Below, piece after piece: positions 62,184-64,000 of a stretch of 64,000 nt of DNA. Source of the DNA: Kordiimonas pumila (lineage in GTDB: Bacteria > Pseudomonadota > Alphaproteobacteria > Sphingomonadales > Kordiimonadaceae); contig NZ_CP061205.1 of the NCBI RefSeq assembly GCF_015240255.1, positions 1,323,501 through 1,387,500 on the forward strand. The letters are read 5' to 3'. Both the position numbers and the translations under genes were made by a program. Within the stretch, counting starts at the first letter, position 1. Every line of letters begins with the position of its first letter. Under the pieces are notes generated by a model. It did no database searches. It was not told the origin of the DNA and saw only the letters and a list, made by a program, of their open reading frames with translations.

Positions 62184-62855
62184 ATGCAGCATCCATCAGG
62201 TGGGTATGTTTTTGTTGTGACCTACGGCAGGTCTGGTTCTACTGTTTTGCAAACAGTGCTTCAGTCAATTGATGGTTATCATATTAGGGGTGAAAATAAC
62301 CAGCTTTTGCAGCCGATTTTTGAGGCATATAAGCTTGCTTTTGTAGCGCGACACGAGCACGGCAAAACTAATCCAACACCAGAAAAGCCGTGGTACGGCG
62401 CTAATATGATTGACCCTGTACGCTATGCAGAGCGCCTGTGTGCCCTGTTTGTAGAAGAGATTTTGCAACCAACCGAGAATGCCCGTGTTGTTGGCTTTAA
62501 GGAAATTCGTTTTCATCAGGTTGGTGACGGTGAGTTTGAAAACTTCCTGAATTTCATGAACCATTTTTTCCCGGGTACAAAGTTTATTTTTAATACCCGC
62601 AACTGGCAGGACGTGGCCCGGTCAAGCTGGTGGAGAACCATGAGCCCAGAAAAGGTGCGCAGCATGGTCGAATCCTGCGATAGCCTGTATGCGGCTTATG
62701 CAGCAAAATATCCTGAGCGGTCATACCTGATGAAATACGAGCATTTTAAAGGTAACGCGGGCGCGTTTGCGGGCCTTTTTGACTTTCTAGGGGAAAGTTT
62801 TGATGAAGATTGCATACGAAAAGTGATCAATAAAGAATTGAATCACTGTAAATAA
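62184..62855 (+). CDS. Sulfotransferase
   Basis: 223 residues, short for the family. VFVVTYGRSGSTVLQTVLQS at 9-28 is the PAPS 5'-phosphosulfate loop. RVVGFKEIRFHQVGDGEFEN and FIFNTRNWQDVARSSWWRT contain the 3'-phosphate-binding Arg and Ser. The C-terminal YLMKYEHFKGNAGAFAGLFDFLGE is the usual end helix pair. It lies beside an acyltransferase and glycosyltransferases and would sulfate the same glycan, using PAPS from cysD-cysNC. Confidence 0.8.
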   Translation: MQHPSGGYVFVVTYGRSGSTVLQTVLQSIDGYHIRGENNQLLQPIFEAYKLAFVARHEHGKTNPTPEKPWYGANMIDPVRYAERLCALFVEEILQPTENARVVGFKEIRFHQVGDGEFENFLNFMNHFFPGTKFIFNTRNWQDVARSSWWRTMSPEKVRSMVESCDSLYAAYAAKYPERSYLMKYEHFKGNAGAFAGLFDFLGESFDEDCIRKVINKELNHCK

Positions 62856-62861
62856 CCTGAC

Positions 62862-64000
62862 TTAGAACATACTATCCGTATCAGTATGATAGCCATCAAA
62901 GCTACCTTTAAGGCGGCTGGCATTTAAAGATTTCCGGATGGTAATATCAGCTTGGCTAACCTTGTTTTCTTTACCCCAGTTTTCATCGTGCTGGTTACTG
63001 CTTTCAATGGTTTTTTGCAGTTGCTCTTCATTTTTAATGAGCGTGTACCCAAAGAAGTGGCTGAAAAAAGCAGCTTCTATTTTGCTGCGTTCATAGGTCT
63101 CATTCTCGTCATAGTCATGGCTGTGGTAAACAACAGCCTGAATGGCATATACTTTACCGTAGCCGGCTTTTATGATGTCATCTGCCCATACCTGATCTTC
63201 GCCAAACTTGATAGCGCGGTAAGGAATCTCTTTCCACACACTACGGCGCATACAACTGTTGTTATCGCTGTAAAAATGCAAGCGCTGTAACCACACTGGA
63301 TCGGCATTTTCATACCGCAGTTTGTCGCTGTTGCGGTCCAGGTATAGTGGTGCTTTTGCCATGTTGTCGAAATGGGCGTTTAAGTCACGTTTGGTAAAGG
63401 GTGATGCTTCAGGCCATGCCAGATGTTTGCCAAACGCGCCTGCCGCATTTGGAAACCGTTCAATAGCGGTGACTAAATTATGGAGCCAGCGGTTATTGGC
63501 GGGCAGGGCATCGTGGGTTAGAAAAGCTATAAAGTCACCGGTTGTAAGCTCTACCCCCAAATTGCGTGTTCCGCCGTGGTTGAAATCCTCTTTAGCGATT
63601 TGGTGCAGCTTCACAGCTGGGTATTTTGCAACTATTTCAAGCGTGCTATCCGTCGAGCCGCTATCTATAACCAAAACCTCAAAGGGCCAGTCTGTTTGCT
63701 GGTCCATAACGGCTTCAAGCACTTTTTCAAACACGGTACCAGCGTTCAGTGTAGGTATAACCACAGAAGCTTTTATGCCAGTGCTAGAAAGTATTGCTGG
63801 TTTTTTAAGGGTTCTTTTTTTGTTTTCAAACAAGCTTTCTAGCCGTTGCTGAAAGGCAGTTTCAATAAGTTTGGCAGATTGATCCCAGCTAAAGCTGCGT
63901 ACCCATTCAAGCGCTGCTTTAGACTGTTTTCGGCGTTTGCTATCATTTTGCAATAGCGACAGGATTGCTTCCGCGATCGCTTTTGGGTGTGGTGCCGCAA
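62862..64000 (-). CDS. GT4-GT2 fusion glycosyltransferase (5' end outside window)
   Basis: The minus-strand frame is open through 64000, so the apparent start at TTG 63953 is internal. Upstream residues (PHPKAIAEAILSLLQND) and then SKAALEWVRSFSWDQSAKLI are the typical C-terminal end of a GT4 enzyme. About 60 residues later a complete GT2 domain starts: ASVVIPTLNAGTVFEKVLE, LVIDSGSTDSTLEI, FLTHDALPANNRW. The product thus joins two transferases that may add consecutive sugars. The visible part is 379 codons. Confidence 0.8.
   Translation of the reverse strand, partial: AAPHPKAIAEAILSLLQNDSKRRKQSKAALEWVRSFSWDQSAKLIETAFQQRLESLFENKKRTLKKPAILSSTGIKASVVIPTLNAGTVFEKVLEAVMDQQTDWPFEVLVIDSGSTDSTLEIVAKYPAVKLHQIAKEDFNHGGTRNLGVELTTGDFIAFLTHDALPANNRWLHNLVTAIERFPNAAGAFGKHLAWPEASPFTKRDLNAHFDNMAKAPLYLDRNSDKLRYENADPVWLQRLHFYSDNNSCMRRSVWKEIPYRAIKFGEDQVWADDIIKAGYGKVYAIQAVVYHSHDYDENETYERSKIEAAFFSHFFGYTLIKNEEQLQKTIESSNQHDENWGKENKVSQADITIRKSLNASRLKGSFDGYHTDTDSMF

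Overview
The window looks like part of an alphaproteobacterial chromosome of moderate G+C. The clues are gene-transfer-agent-like tail genes, a PAS_5-type protein, a CysD plus fused CysN/CysC pair, PrtD/RsaD-type secretion genes and a two-domain KpsC. A marine lineage such as Kordiimonadales would fit, but the genus is a guess. G+C, codon usage and homology were judged by eye; nothing was computed or searched.

Region 1 (1-10.8 kb) is a phage-tail module. It begins directly with the tail tube gene beside an outward-facing, non-phage envelope gene. The order is tail tube, two tail assembly chaperones joined by a lambda-type GGGAAAG frameshift site, a short tape measure, two minor tail proteins, a 1051-residue tail-tip protein, small genes, an M15 peptidase, a tiny membrane protein and a 3TM holin. 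It ends with A+T-rich cargo: a peptidoglycan-binding/phospholipase A2-like protein, an amidase relic and a WG-repeat exported protein. No capsid, terminase or integrase gene is visible.

Region 2 (10.9-14.1 kb) holds a pseudo-receiver/HPt protein (minus strand), a small RTX protein and an Sfp-type phosphopantetheinyl transferase.

Region 3 (14.2-41.4 kb) is a Kdo-linked, ABC-exported (group 2-like) capsule locus. It has kdsA-kdsC-kdsB-kpsC, kpsS with an LtaS-like transferase on the minus strand, and kpsF-kpsM-kpsT-kpsE-kpsD. Interleaved are cysD-cysNC for making PAPS, a clear sulfotransferase, two paralogous sulfotransferase-like proteins, a polysaccharide pyruvyl transferase, a hydrolase-TPR protein and a membrane-anchored Gfo/Idh/MocA-like oxidoreductase. 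Together they suggest a sulfated and otherwise decorated capsule.

Region 4 (41.4-64 kb) is a second surface-glycan and secretion region. A minus-strand glycosyltransferase operon and galE face a GT4 gene. Then come a large, apparently highly expressed RTX protein, its type I ABC transporter and adaptor, a protein of unknown function, a GT2, a DegT aminotransferase, an HMW1C-like glycosyltransferase, a hexapeptide acyltransferase, a HAD phosphatase-like protein, a second clear sulfotransferase and a GT4-GT2 fusion that runs off the right edge. The RTX/ABC/adaptor/glycan-gene order recalls the S-layer (rsaADE plus O-antigen) region of Caulobacter.
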